A program made the position numbers and the translations under genes. This document shows, in pieces, positions 23,133 to 31,246 of a stretch of DNA of 64,000 nucleotides. The notes under the pieces were generated by a model, which worked only from the letters and a program-made list of their open reading frames with translations, made no database searches and was not told the origin of the DNA. Source of the DNA: an uncultured Oscillospiraceae bacterium (GTDB lineage: Bacteria; Bacillota; Clostridia; Oscillospirales; Oscillospiraceae); the NCBI GenBank assembly GCA_910585155.1, contig CAJUEC010000007.1, forward strand, positions 1 through 64,000, given 5' to 3'. Within the stretch, counting starts at the first letter, position 1; the number at the start of each line of letters is the position of its first letter.

Positions 23133-24893
23133 TCACTTGATGGCCTTGGTGCTGACCTCGTCCCCCAGCAGGGCGGCGAAGGCGTCCAGCGCCATGGCCC
23201 CCAGGTCCTCCCCGGAGCGGCGGCGGGGGGAGACGGTGCCGTTCTCCATGTCCCGGTCGCCCACCACCAGCATGAAGGGCACCTTCTCCAGGGTGGCCTC
23301 CCGGATCTTCTTGCCGATCTTCTCGTTCCGGGCGTCCACCTCGCAGCGGAAGCCCCGGGCCTCCAGCTTTTCGGCCGCCTGGGCGGCGTACTCCTCCGCC
23401 CGGTCGGTGACGGGCAGCACCTTCACCTGCACCGGGGCCAGCCACGCCGGGAAGGCCCCGGCAAAGTGCTCGGTGATGACGCCGATAAACCGCTCGATGG
23501 AGCCCAGCACCACCCGGTGGATCATGACGGGGCGGTGCTTCTGGCCGTCCTCGCCGGTGTACTCCAGCTCGAACCGCTCGGGGAGCTGGCTGTCCAGCTG
23601 GATGGTGCCGCACTGCCAGGTCCGGCCCAGGGAGTCGGCCAGATGGAAGTCCAGCTTGGGGCCGTAGAAGGCGCCGTCCCCCTCGTTGACGACAAACTCC
23701 TTGCCCATGCCGGTGATGGCGTCCTTCAAAATGTCCTGGTTGCGCTCCCACTCGTCCACGGTGCCAATGTGGTCCTCGGGCATGGTGGACAGCTCGATGG
23801 TGTAGGACAGGCCGAAGGTGGAGTACACCTCGTCAAACAGCCGCACCGTCTCCTGGATCACGTCCTTCATCTGGTCACGGGTCATGAACACATGGGCGTC
23901 GTCCTGGGTGAAGCAGCGCACCCGGAACAGGCCGTGGAGGGCCCCGGACAGCTCGTGGCGGTGGACCAGGCCCAGCTCCCCCACCCGCAGGGGCAGCTCC
24001 CGGTAGGAGTGGGGCTCGCTGGCGTACACCAGCATCCCGCCGGGGCAGTTCATGGGCTTGACGGCAAAGTCCACCTCGTCAATGACGGTGGCATACATAT
24101 TGTTCTTGTAGTGGTCCCAATGGCCCGACCGCTCCCAAAGCTGGCGGTTGAGCATGATGGGGGTGGAGATCTCCACATAGCCGTACTTCTTGTGGACCTG
24201 CCGCCAGTAGTCGATGAGGGTGTTTTTCAGCACCATGCCCTTGGGCAGGAAGAAGGGGAAGCCCGGGCCCTCGTCCCGGAGCATGAACAGGCCCAGCTCG
24301 CGGCCCAGCCGGCGGTGGTCCCGCTTCTTGGCCTCCTCGATGCGCTGGAGGTACTCGTCCAGCTCGTCCTTCTTGGGGAAGGCAATACCGTATATGCGCT
24401 GGAGGGTCTCCCGATTGCTGTCCCCCCGCCAGTAGGCGGCGTTGCAGGCGGTGAGCTTCATGGCGTTGCCCTTGATCCGCCCGGTGGAGTCCAGGTGGGG
24501 GCCGGCGCACAGGTCGGTAAACTCCCCCTGCTTGTAGAAGGAGATGGCGGCGTCCTCCGGCAGGTCCTGGATGAGCTCCACCTTGAAGGGCTCCCCCTTC
24601 TCCTCCATGAAGGCCAGCGCCTGGGCCCGGGGCAGCTCGAACCGCTCCAGCTTCAGCTTTTCCTTACAGATTTTGCGCATTTCGGCCTCGATCTGCTCCA
24701 GGTGCTCGGGGGTGAAAGCAAAGGGGGCGTCCATGTCGTAGTACCAGCCCTCGTCGATGGACGGGCCGATGGCCAGCCTCACCTCCGGCCACAGGCGCTT
24801 CACCGCCTGGGCCATCACGTGGGAGCAGGTGTGCCAGTAGGTCTTGCGGTACTGCTCGTTTTCAAAGGTATACTGATTGTTTTCCTCGGACAT
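23133..24893 (-). CDS. thrS: threonine-tRNA ligase lacking the N-terminal TGS domain
   Basis: A 586-residue ThrRS. It starts directly with the editing domain (HTCSH, H21 and H25) and continues with the class II catalytic core (GPKLDFHLADSLGRTWQCGT motif region, RFELEYTGEDG, HRPVMIHRVVLGSIERF) and the anticodon-binding domain (QVKVLPVTDRAEEYA ... FMLVVGDRDMENGTVSPRRR). The roughly 60-residue TGS domain of the usual 640-residue enzyme is absent. Start at ATG 24893 with AAGGAGG upstream; the longer frame to 25019 lies inside the leader terminator. A T-box leader precedes it. Confidence 0.95.
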   Translation of the reverse strand: MSEENNQYTFENEQYRKTYWHTCSHVMAQAVKRLWPEVRLAIGPSIDEGWYYDMDAPFAFTPEHLEQIEAEMRKICKEKLKLERFELPRAQALAFMEEKGEPFKVELIQDLPEDAAISFYKQGEFTDLCAGPHLDSTGRIKGNAMKLTACNAAYWRGDSNRETLQRIYGIAFPKKDELDEYLQRIEEAKKRDHRRLGRELGLFMLRDEGPGFPFFLPKGMVLKNTLIDYWRQVHKKYGYVEISTPIMLNRQLWERSGHWDHYKNNMYATVIDEVDFAVKPMNCPGGMLVYASEPHSYRELPLRVGELGLVHRHELSGALHGLFRVRCFTQDDAHVFMTRDQMKDVIQETVRLFDEVYSTFGLSYTIELSTMPEDHIGTVDEWERNQDILKDAITGMGKEFVVNEGDGAFYGPKLDFHLADSLGRTWQCGTIQLDSQLPERFELEYTGEDGQKHRPVMIHRVVLGSIERFIGVITEHFAGAFPAWLAPVQVKVLPVTDRAEEYAAQAAEKLEARGFRCEVDARNEKIGKKIREATLEKVPFMLVVGDRDMENGTVSPRRRSGEDLGAMALDAFAALLGDEVSTKAIK

Positions 24894-24917
24894 AAAGATT
24901 CCTCCTTGTGTTGGGGT

Positions 24918-25411
24918 AAAAAACAAAAATGCCTCACCCCTGATGATGTTCAGGGGTGAAGCATTGTCACGCTCGGGTTGGACACATACACGGCCCGGCT
25001 TCCCTCCGCCTCGGGACAAATCCGGCAGGCACGCCTGCCTGAGTTTTGCCCCTCGCTCCAGTCCATCCGGGCCTATGTGTCTACCCTCGCGCTTCTATAA
25101 CTCCACGGTTCCACCCTGCTTGCAAGAAGCGCGGAGCCGTCGCGAGCAGCGCGGATGGACCGAAGCGAGGACGAGGGGAGGGCCGCAAGGCCCGGACACC
25201 AGTCCGAGTCGCAGGGAAGCCGCGCGTCGCGAGCAGGCGCAGCGTGACAACTTGCCGCTCGTGTCCTCTGATAACGGTGAGGCTCCGTCCCGGTCGTCCC
25301 GGGCGGCTCGGGAGGGGTACCGCCCGCCGCACTGCGCGGGGCCCTTCCACCAAATGGGTCCCTCTCTGTGCGCCGCTGCGCGGGCTCTTCTCCGTCATGG
25401 CCATTTTGACA
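24918..25411 (-). promoter_or_regulatory. T-box leader (tRNA-Thr-responsive riboswitch) of thrS, with a repeat unit inserted
   Basis: Minus-strand leader of about 490 nt. Seen: Stem I signature AGAGAGGGACCC ... GGTGGAAGGGCCC (near 25340-25365), the T-box sequence AGGGTGGAACCGTGG (25102-25116), and the terminator hairpin of CACCCCTGA / TCAGGGGTG (24928-24965) followed by a T-rich tract. ACC in the GGTACC at 25316-25321 is a plausible threonine specifier (inference). Uncharged tRNA-Thr would favour the antiterminator. The linker between Stem I and the T-box holds a 125-bp GC hairpin unit (25126-25250) that also occurs elsewhere in the window. Confidence 0.88.
25126..25250. repeat. GC-rich hairpin unit inside the thrS T-box leader
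   Basis: Outer arms AAGCGCGGAGCCGTCGCGAG ... and ...GAAGCCGCGCGTCGCGAGCA with the end CAGCGTGAC match the unit at 38891-39020 and those in the long repeats at 50808 and 53296. The apical hairpin (AGGGCCGCAAGGCCC) differs from all other units. Confidence 0.8.
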
Positions 25412-25417
25412 GGAAAC

Positions 25418-25446
25418 AGTGTATCACCGGGGCGGGAAATTGTCAA
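25418..25446 (-). promoter_or_regulatory. sigma-A promoter of the thrS T-box transcript
   Basis: Minus strand: TTGACA (25441-25446), 17-bp spacer, TACACT (25418-25423). It is back-to-back with the promoter of the flavodiiron gene. Confidence 0.85.
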
Positions 25447-25466
25447 GACTGAGAGGGAGGGAAAAC

Positions 25467-25495
25467 TTGACGCCGGGAGAAAACCATAGTAAAAT
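25467..25495 (+). promoter_or_regulatory. sigma-A promoter of the flavodiiron gene
   Basis: TTGACG (25467-25472), 17-bp spacer, TAAAAT (25490-25495); 51 bases before the ATG. Confidence 0.75.
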
Positions 25496-25546
25496 GATGG
25501 GCACTGAAAACCCATACCCAGATCCACAAAAGAAAGGACTGTTAGC

Positions 25547-26713
25547 ATGAGCCTTCATCTTGATCCGGCCATCCTGCCGGTGGGCTGCTTTGACAACGAC
25601 ATCGACCTGTTTGAGAGCCAGTACGCCGTCCCTAACGGCGTGAGCTATAACTCCTACCTCATCCTGGACGAAAAGACCGCCGTGCTGGACACGGTGGACC
25701 CCCGCAAGACCCAGGAGTGGCTGGCCAACCTGGATGAGGCCCTGGCGGGCCGCGCCCCGGACTACCTGGTGATCCACCACATGGAGCCCGACCACGCCGG
25801 CAGCGTGGCCGCCCTGGCGGACAGGTTCCCCGGCTTGACCCTAGTGGGCAACACCAAGACCTTCCCCATGCTGTCCGCCTTCACCGGGCGGAGCTTCGAG
25901 GGGCGCACCCTCACCGTGAAGGAGGGGGACGTTTTGGAGCTGGGGGCGCACAAGCTCAGCTTCCTCATGGCCCCCATGGTCCACTGGCCGGAGGTGATGG
26001 TGTCCTATGAGAGCGCCTCCAAGACCCTGTTCTCCGCCGACGGCTTCGGCCGGTTCGGGGACACCGCCCCCGATTCCCCCTGGGTGGACGAGGCCCGCCG
26101 GTACTATATCAACATCGTGGGCAAGTACGGCGCTCAGGTCCAGGCCCTGCTGAAAAAGGCGGCGGCGCTGGACATACAGACCGTCTGCCCCCTCCACGGG
26201 CCCATCCTGTCCGGGGAGGCGCTGGCCCTGGCCCTGGAGAAGTACGGCGTGTGGAGCAGCTACGCCCCCGAGGAGAAGGGGGTGCTGGTGGCCTACGCCT
26301 CCATCCACGGCAACACCGCCCGGGCCGCCCTGGAGCTGGCGGACATGCTCCGCGCCCAGGGGCTGGCGGCGGAGGCCATCGACCTGACCCGCCGGGACTG
26401 GGCGGAGGCGGTGGCCGGGGCCTTTCGGTACAGCGGCCTGGTACTGGCCGCGGCCAGCTACGACGCCGGGGTGTTCCCCCCCATGGCCCAGCTGCTGGCC
26501 CGGCTGAAGTCCAAGGGCTTCAAGGACCGGGTTGTGGGCCTGATGGAGAACGGCTCCTGGGGCCCCACCGCCCTGCGGGCCATGCTGTGTGAGCTGGAGG
26601 GGATGAAGGGGCTCACCATCCTGGAGCCCAGGATCTCCATCAAGGCCGCCGCCACCAACGCCGACCGGGAGAACATGCGGGCGCTGGCCCGGGCCATGGC
26701 GGAGGCCCTCTGA
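25547..26713 (+). CDS. FprA-type flavodiiron protein (A-type flavoprotein)
   Basis: A 388-residue class A flavodiiron protein that reduces O2 to water (or NO to N2O) in anaerobes. The N-terminal metallo-beta-lactamase-like domain has the di-iron set H78-x-E80-x-D82-H83, H146, D165 and H217. The C-terminal flavodoxin domain (about 245-388) has the FMN phosphate loop ASIHGNTARAA and the later ASYDAGVFPPM and NGSWGP segments. No rubredoxin domain is fused; the electron donor is not adjacent. Start ATG 25547 follows AAAGGA. Confidence 0.95.
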   Translation: MSLHLDPAILPVGCFDNDIDLFESQYAVPNGVSYNSYLILDEKTAVLDTVDPRKTQEWLANLDEALAGRAPDYLVIHHMEPDHAGSVAALADRFPGLTLVGNTKTFPMLSAFTGRSFEGRTLTVKEGDVLELGAHKLSFLMAPMVHWPEVMVSYESASKTLFSADGFGRFGDTAPDSPWVDEARRYYINIVGKYGAQVQALLKKAAALDIQTVCPLHGPILSGEALALALEKYGVWSSYAPEEKGVLVAYASIHGNTARAALELADMLRAQGLAAEAIDLTRRDWAEAVAGAFRYSGLVLAAASYDAGVFPPMAQLLARLKSKGFKDRVVGLMENGSWGPTALRAMLCELEGMKGLTILEPRISIKAAATNADRENMRALARAMAEAL

Positions 26714-26745
26714 CAACGGGCACTGGTCATTGACACAGCTTCTGA

Positions 26746-26787
26746 GAGCCGGCGCGGCCTGAGGCCGCGCCGGCTCCGTCGTTTTTT
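26746..26787 (+). terminator. intrinsic terminator of the flavodiiron gene
   Basis: GAGCCGGCGCGGCC / GGCCGCGCCGGCTC with TGA loop, then CGTCGTTTTTT. Confidence 0.88.
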
Positions 26788-26860
26788 GGCGGAGAGCGCA
26801 AGGAGGCGGAGCAAATACCGCGGAACAGGGCGGAGAATGCTGGGAATCCTGCCATAACCG

Positions 26861-26889
26861 TTGACAGAGTGCCGCCCAGCGGATATAAT
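26861..26889 (+). promoter_or_regulatory. sigma-A promoter of the ftsEX cluster
   Basis: Consensus TTGACA (26861-26866), 17-bp spacer, consensus TATAAT (26884-26889). The strongest promoter seen in the window. Confidence 0.88.
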
Positions 26890-26953
26890 GGAAGACGATT
26901 CCGTCTGCCCGCAGGGCGGCGGGAACAACGCGGAAACAATGGAGATGCGGGCC

Positions 26954-27634
26954 ATGATACGATTGATCGACGTACATAAAGAATACGACAACGGCACCAA
27001 GGCCTTGAAGGGAATCAACCTGCGGATTGAGGACGGGGAGTTCGTATTCCTGGTGGGGCCCTCCGGCTCGGGCAAGTCCACCATCATCAAGCTGCTCACC
27101 GCGGAGGTCACCGCCAGCCAGGGCCGGGTCATTGTCAACGGCTACAACCTGAACAACATCCGCCGCTGGCAGATTCCCCACATGCGCCGCACCCTGGGGG
27201 TCATCTTCCAGGACTTCCGCCTGATTGAAAAAAAGACGGTGCAGGGCAATTTGGAGTTCGCCATGCGCACCGTGGGGGCCAGCGGCCGGGAGATGCGCAA
27301 GCGCATCCCCTACGTGCTGGACCTGGTGGGGCTGGAGGACAAGGCGGACGCCTACCCCAACGAGATGAGCGGCGGCGAGCAGCAGCGGGTGGCCATCGCC
27401 CGCGCGCTGGTAAACAACCCCAAAATGATCATCGCCGACGAGCCCACCGGAAACCTGGACCCCCGGCGGTCGCTGGAAATTATGACGCTGCTGGAGCGGA
27501 TCAACTCCATGGGCACCACCATGCTGGTGGTCACCCATGAGCGGGATCTGGTCAACCGCTTCTCCAAGCGGGTGGTGGCAATCAAGGACGGCGAGATGAT
27601 CCGGGACGGTCAGGGAGGCTACTATCGGGCATGA
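26954..27634 (+). CDS. ftsE: cell-division ABC ATPase FtsE
   Basis: A 226-residue ATPase with Walker A GPSGSGKST, the FtsE/LolD Q-loop FQDFRLIEKKTV, signature MSGGEQQ, Walker B MIIADEPTGNLD and switch histidine VTHERD. With FtsX it transmits a cytoplasmic signal to an extracellular peptidoglycan hydrolase. I placed the start at ATG 26954 (GGAG 9 bases upstream), giving the usual MIRLIDVHKEY beginning; frame-internal ATGs at 26939 and 26945 are less likely. Its stop overlaps the ftsX ATG (ATGA). Confidence 0.95.
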   Translation: MIRLIDVHKEYDNGTKALKGINLRIEDGEFVFLVGPSGSGKSTIIKLLTAEVTASQGRVIVNGYNLNNIRRWQIPHMRRTLGVIFQDFRLIEKKTVQGNLEFAMRTVGASGREMRKRIPYVLDLVGLEDKADAYPNEMSGGEQQRVAIARALVNNPKMIIADEPTGNLDPRRSLEIMTLLERINSMGTTMLVVTHERDLVNRFSKRVVAIKDGEMIRDGQGGYYRA

Positions 27635-28518
27635 GACAATTTAACTTAGGCTATTTTATCAAAGAGGGGTTCCTCAGCATCTTTTCCCACGGGCTGATGT
27701 CCTTCGCCGCGGTGTGCATGATCGTGGCCTGCCTCATCATCATGGGCTCCTTCTCCCTGCTGGCGGTGAACGTGGACGGGATGCTCAGCCAGCTGGAGGA
27801 GGAAAACGAGTTCCTCGCCTACATCCAGGAGGATTATACGGACGAGCAGATCAACACCCTCATGGACCAGGTAAAGCAGATCGACAACGTGGGCCAGGTG
27901 ACGTTCATCACCCGGGAGCAGGCCAAGGCCGACTACCTGAAGGGTCACGAGACCGAGGGGCTGTACGTCAACATGCCCGACGAGGTGCTGCGGGACCGGC
28001 TTTCCATCCACGTGCTGGACCTGGAGCGGTTCCAGGAGACGGTGGATGCGGTGTGCGCCCTGCCCGGGGTGGCCAACCACCAGGCGGCGGGCGAGGTGGC
28101 GGAGGGCTTCGTCACCGTGCGCAACGCGGTCACCGCCCTGGCCTATGTGCTCATCGGCATTCTGGCGGCGGTGTCCCTGTTCATCATCTCCAACACCACC
28201 CGGCTGGCCGCCTTCGCCCGCCGGGAGGAGATCGCCATCATGAAGATGTGCGGCGCCACTGACGGCTTCATCCGCTGGCCCTTCATCGTGGAGGGGCTGA
28301 TCCTGGGGCTCATGGGGGCGCTGGCGGCCTTCTTCCTCCAGTGGGGGGTGTACGCCGCCGTGGGCCGGGCGCTGGGCGAGGCGGGGGCCACGGCCCTGTT
28401 CTCGCTGATGGACTTTTCCCTGATCTGGAAGCGGGTGCTGGGGGTGTTCGCCCTGTCCGGCGCCGCCATCGGCGCGCTGGGCTCCGGCATCGCCATCCGT
28501 AAGTTCCTTCAGGTCTGA
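27631..28518 (+). CDS. ftsX: cell-division ABC permease FtsX
   Basis: A 295-residue FtsX: helix 1 at about 22-45, a large extracellular loop (46-165) that contacts the hydrolase or its activator, then three helices within the FtsX domain (FIISNTTRLAAFARREEIAIMKM given as FIISNTTRLAA and REEIAIMKMCGAT). Overlaps ftsE by 4 bp. The following gene encodes a coiled-coil M23 hydrolase that is the natural partner. Confidence 0.95.
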   Translation: MRQFNLGYFIKEGFLSIFSHGLMSFAAVCMIVACLIIMGSFSLLAVNVDGMLSQLEEENEFLAYIQEDYTDEQINTLMDQVKQIDNVGQVTFITREQAKADYLKGHETEGLYVNMPDEVLRDRLSIHVLDLERFQETVDAVCALPGVANHQAAGEVAEGFVTVRNAVTALAYVLIGILAAVSLFIISNTTRLAAFARREEIAIMKMCGATDGFIRWPFIVEGLILGLMGALAAFFLQWGVYAAVGRALGEAGATALFSLMDFSLIWKRVLGVFALSGAAIGALGSGIAIRKFLQV

Positions 28519-28537
28519 GACAAATAAGGAGGCCCTT

Positions 28538-29803
28538 ATGAAGAAAAAGACCCAGCGGCTCGTGGTAATTCTCCTGGCGGCGGCGCTGCTGCTGTCGGTG
28601 GTGGTGCCGGCGCTGAGCATCGTCGCCCGGGCGGACGTCACCCAATCCGACATCCAGAACATCAAGGACGAGCTCGCCGACATCCAGGCGCAGAAAAAGG
28701 CGACAGAGGCGCGGCTGGCCGCCATCCGCAGCGACCTGAGCAGCGCCAGGGAGCAGGTGGAGCTCATCCAGGGCCAGGTGGTGCTCACCGAGGCGCAGAT
28801 CAACGCCAGCCAGGCCCTGCTGGACGAGTTCGACCGGCAGATCGCCGGCAAGGAGCTGGAGATCCAGGGCCTGGAGCAGCAGGAGGAGGCCCAGTACCAG
28901 GAGTTTTACCGGCAGGTGCGCTGGATGGAGGAGACAGGGGGCGTGAACTACCTGTCCATCCTCTTTGAGGCCAAGAGCTTTGCCGACATGCTGGACTACG
29001 CCATGCTCATCGGCGACATCATGGACTACTCCAACCGCATCATCGACCAGCTGGAGGCCACCCAGCGGGAGCTGGGGGCGGCCCGGGACGAGCTGGCGGC
29101 GGACCGGGCGGAGCAAGCCGCGGCCCAGCAGGAGCTGGAGGCCCACAAGGCGGAGCTGGACGTGCAGCGCGCCAACGCCCAGGACCTGCTCAACCAGATC
29201 GCCGCCACCGAGAGCGAGTACGCCGCCGAGGCCAAACAGCTGGCCGATACCGAGGCCCAGGTCAACAAGGAGCTGAAGGAGGCGGAGAAAAAGTACCAGG
29301 AGCAGCTGGCCGCCCTGGCCGCCCAGAACAATGCCAACAGCGGGGACTGGTACTGGCCCCTCCCCGGGCGGTACCACCTCTCCTCCCTGTTCGGCAGCCG
29401 CAAAGACCCCATCAGCGGGCTGCCCGCCAACCACACCGGCACCGACATACCCGCCCCCCGGGGCACCCCCATCTACGCCGCCAAAACCGGGGTGGTCACC
29501 ACGGTGAACACCAACTACCGGGCCTCCTCCTACGGCTACTACTGCATCATCAGCCACGGCAACGGCTACGCCACCCTGTACGCCCACCAGAACCAGGTTC
29601 CCATTGTGAAGGAGGGGCAGACGGTGCAGAAGGGCCAGATCATCGGCTACGTGGGCACCACCGGCCGGTCCACCGGTTACCACCTGCACTTCGAGCTGCG
29701 CATTAACGGGGTGCGCAACGACATCATCAAGCTCTACCCCGGCATGACCTTTACCGCCACCAACGCCGCGGGCAAGCGGTATAACATCCCGGGCGGGAAA
29801 TAG
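28538..29803 (+). CDS. FtsEX-linked murein hydrolase: coiled coil plus M23 peptidase
   Basis: A 421-residue secreted protein: signal peptide (1-32, ending near VARA), long coiled coil (35-255) interrupted by the WMEETGGVNYLSILFEAKSF hinge typical of EnvC/CwlO-like N-domains, and a C-terminal LytM/M23 domain with zinc ligands HTGTD and HLHFEL. It is 19 bp after ftsX and should be the hydrolase activated by FtsEX, cutting peptidoglycan cross-links during growth or septation. ATG 28538 follows AAGGAGG. Confidence 0.92.
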   Translation: MKKKTQRLVVILLAAALLLSVVVPALSIVARADVTQSDIQNIKDELADIQAQKKATEARLAAIRSDLSSAREQVELIQGQVVLTEAQINASQALLDEFDRQIAGKELEIQGLEQQEEAQYQEFYRQVRWMEETGGVNYLSILFEAKSFADMLDYAMLIGDIMDYSNRIIDQLEATQRELGAARDELAADRAEQAAAQQELEAHKAELDVQRANAQDLLNQIAATESEYAAEAKQLADTEAQVNKELKEAEKKYQEQLAALAAQNNANSGDWYWPLPGRYHLSSLFGSRKDPISGLPANHTGTDIPAPRGTPIYAAKTGVVTTVNTNYRASSYGYYCIISHGNGYATLYAHQNQVPIVKEGQTVQKGQIIGYVGTTGRSTGYHLHFELRINGVRNDIIKLYPGMTFTATNAAGKRYNIPGGK

Positions 29804-29813
29804 CGAAACCCCA

Positions 29814-29838
29814 GGGGCGCGGGTGTTTCCCGCGCCCC
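29814..29838 (+). terminator. hairpin between the M23 and S41 genes
   Basis: GGGGCGCGGG / CCCGCGCCCC with a TGTTT loop and only a short T-poor tail. It may reduce transcription into the S41 gene or stabilise the upstream mRNA. Confidence 0.45.
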
Positions 29839-29866
29839 GTCTCATCTTTGGCAGGGAGGTCTGAAC

Positions 29867-31039
29867 ATGGAAGAACAGGCGGTACAAAGCGGGAAGCGGC
29901 GGAAAAAACGGCTGCCCGGCTGGGGAAAAACATTACTTACGGTGCTGCTCACCCTGGCCCTGTCCGCAGGGCTGTGGTGCGCCCTGCTGGGGCGCAGCGG
30001 CCTGGCCATGGTGGAGACCTACCTGCTGGCCCGGTTCGCCTTTGTGGAGACCGACGCCGACCTGGACGGGGTGGTGGACGCGGGGCTGAACGCCTTTGTC
30101 AACGGCCTGGGGGATCGCTGGTCCTACTACCGCACCGCGGAGCAGTACCGGGAGCTCACCGCCACCCGGGCCAACAGCTATGTGGGCGTGGGCGTCACCG
30201 TGGACAGCGCCTCCCGGGAGGAGGGCCTGCTGGTCCAGTCGGTGGCCGAGGGGGGCCCGGCGGAGGAGGCGGGGGTCCGCCCCGGGGACATCATCACCGC
30301 CGTGGACGGCGTTTCCGTCGCCGGGGAGGCCCGGCAGGAGGCCTCCGACCGGGTCCGGGGGGAGGCGGGCACCCAGGTGGCGCTCACCCTGCTGGGGGAG
30401 GACGGGGCCACCCGGGAGGTGACCTGCACCCGGGCCACCCTGCGCAATTCCTCCGCCCGGGGGCAGCTGCTGGAGGGCCAGATCGGCTACGTCCAGCTGA
30501 GCAACTTCTACTCCGGCGCGGCGGACAGCTTCCGGCGGGAGGTGGACGCCCTGGTGGAGCAGGGCGCGGCCTCCCTCATCGTGGACGTGCGGGGCGACCC
30601 CGGCGGATACGTATCCGAGCTGGAGAAGATCCTGGACTACCTGCTGCCCGAGGGGCCGGTGTTCACCCAGAAGCCCCGGTGGTGGGCCGCGTCGGTCTAC
30701 CAGTCGGACGCGGACTGCGTGGACCTGCCCATGGCCGTGCTGGTAAACCAGCACAGCTACTCGGCGGCGGAGCTGCTGGCCGCCCAGCTGCGGGAGAGCG
30801 TGGGCGCGCCCATCGTGGGGGAGCGCACCTCCGGCAAGGGGTACTCCCAGGTGACCTTCCCCCTGCTCAACGGCGGCGGGGTGGGGCTGTCCACCGCCAC
30901 CTACTGCACCGGCAGCGGCCGCTCCCTCATCGGCGAGGGCATCACCCCCGACGTGGAGCTGTCCCTGGACGAGGGCGCGGCCATCGGCGGAGAACACGAC
31001 AACCAGCTCCAGGCTGCCGTGGAGCTGCTCCAGCCCTAG
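29867..31039 (+). CDS. S41 family carboxy-terminal processing peptidase with PDZ domain
   Basis: A 390-residue CtpA-like protease: membrane helix (about 22-42), a short N-terminal bundle, PDZ domain (105-190, with GLLVQSVAEGGPAEEAGVRPGD split as GLLVQSVAEGG and PAEEAGVRPGD), and the S41 core with NQHSYSAAE (catalytic serine region 297-299) and the general-base K324 in TSGKGYSQ. In Firmicutes a CtpA homologue is often encoded behind ftsEX and the M23 hydrolase and may tune its level. The TAG stop at 31037-31039 coincides with the TA border of a repeat remnant. ATG 29867 follows GGGAGG. Confidence 0.92.
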   Translation: MEEQAVQSGKRRKKRLPGWGKTLLTVLLTLALSAGLWCALLGRSGLAMVETYLLARFAFVETDADLDGVVDAGLNAFVNGLGDRWSYYRTAEQYRELTATRANSYVGVGVTVDSASREEGLLVQSVAEGGPAEEAGVRPGDIITAVDGVSVAGEARQEASDRVRGEAGTQVALTLLGEDGATREVTCTRATLRNSSARGQLLEGQIGYVQLSNFYSGAADSFRREVDALVEQGAASLIVDVRGDPGGYVSELEKILDYLLPEGPVFTQKPRWWAASVYQSDADCVDLPMAVLVNQHSYSAAELLAAQLRESVGAPIVGERTSGKGYSQVTFPLLNGGGVGLSTATYCTGSGRSLIGEGITPDVELSLDEGAAIGGEHDNQLQAAVELLQP

Positions 31040-31069
31040 GGCGTATTGACAATTTTCAAACAGCGCCTA
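31037..31069. repeat. right-end remnant of a subfamily A fold-back element
   Basis: TA + GGGCGTATTGACAATTTTC + AAACAGCGCC + TA equals the right end of the complete element that follows (31068-31232). The two share the TA at 31068. Confidence 0.75.
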
Positions 31070-31232
31070 GGCGCCGTTTGAAAATTGGCGATGTGCCCAA
31101 CAGCGAGGGATTTTTTCGCCAGACAAGGCGATTTGACGCAGAAATACTTTGTGTATTTCAAGTCAAATCAACGCCATATGGCGGGAAAGGACCCGCTGCT
31201 TGGGCGTGTTGACAATTTTCGAACAGCGCCTA
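31068..31232. mobile_element. 165-bp TA-bounded fold-back element, subfamily A
   Basis: Left arm GGCGCCGTTTGAAAATTGGC, right arm GACAATTTTCGAACAGCGCC, central tip GAAATACTTTGTGTATTTC. It ends one base before the AGGAGGG ribosome-binding site of mnmA, so mnmA transcription has to pass through it or start inside it. Confidence 0.85.
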
Positions 31233-31246
31233 GAGGAGGGAAGCAT

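Noticed and set aside
21204..24959. A 1251-codon open frame on the plus strand over the GH2 and thrS genes
   Set aside because: It is antisense to two well-supported genes, is full of low-complexity H/G/P/Q/V residues, and arises from high-GC third positions of the real genes.
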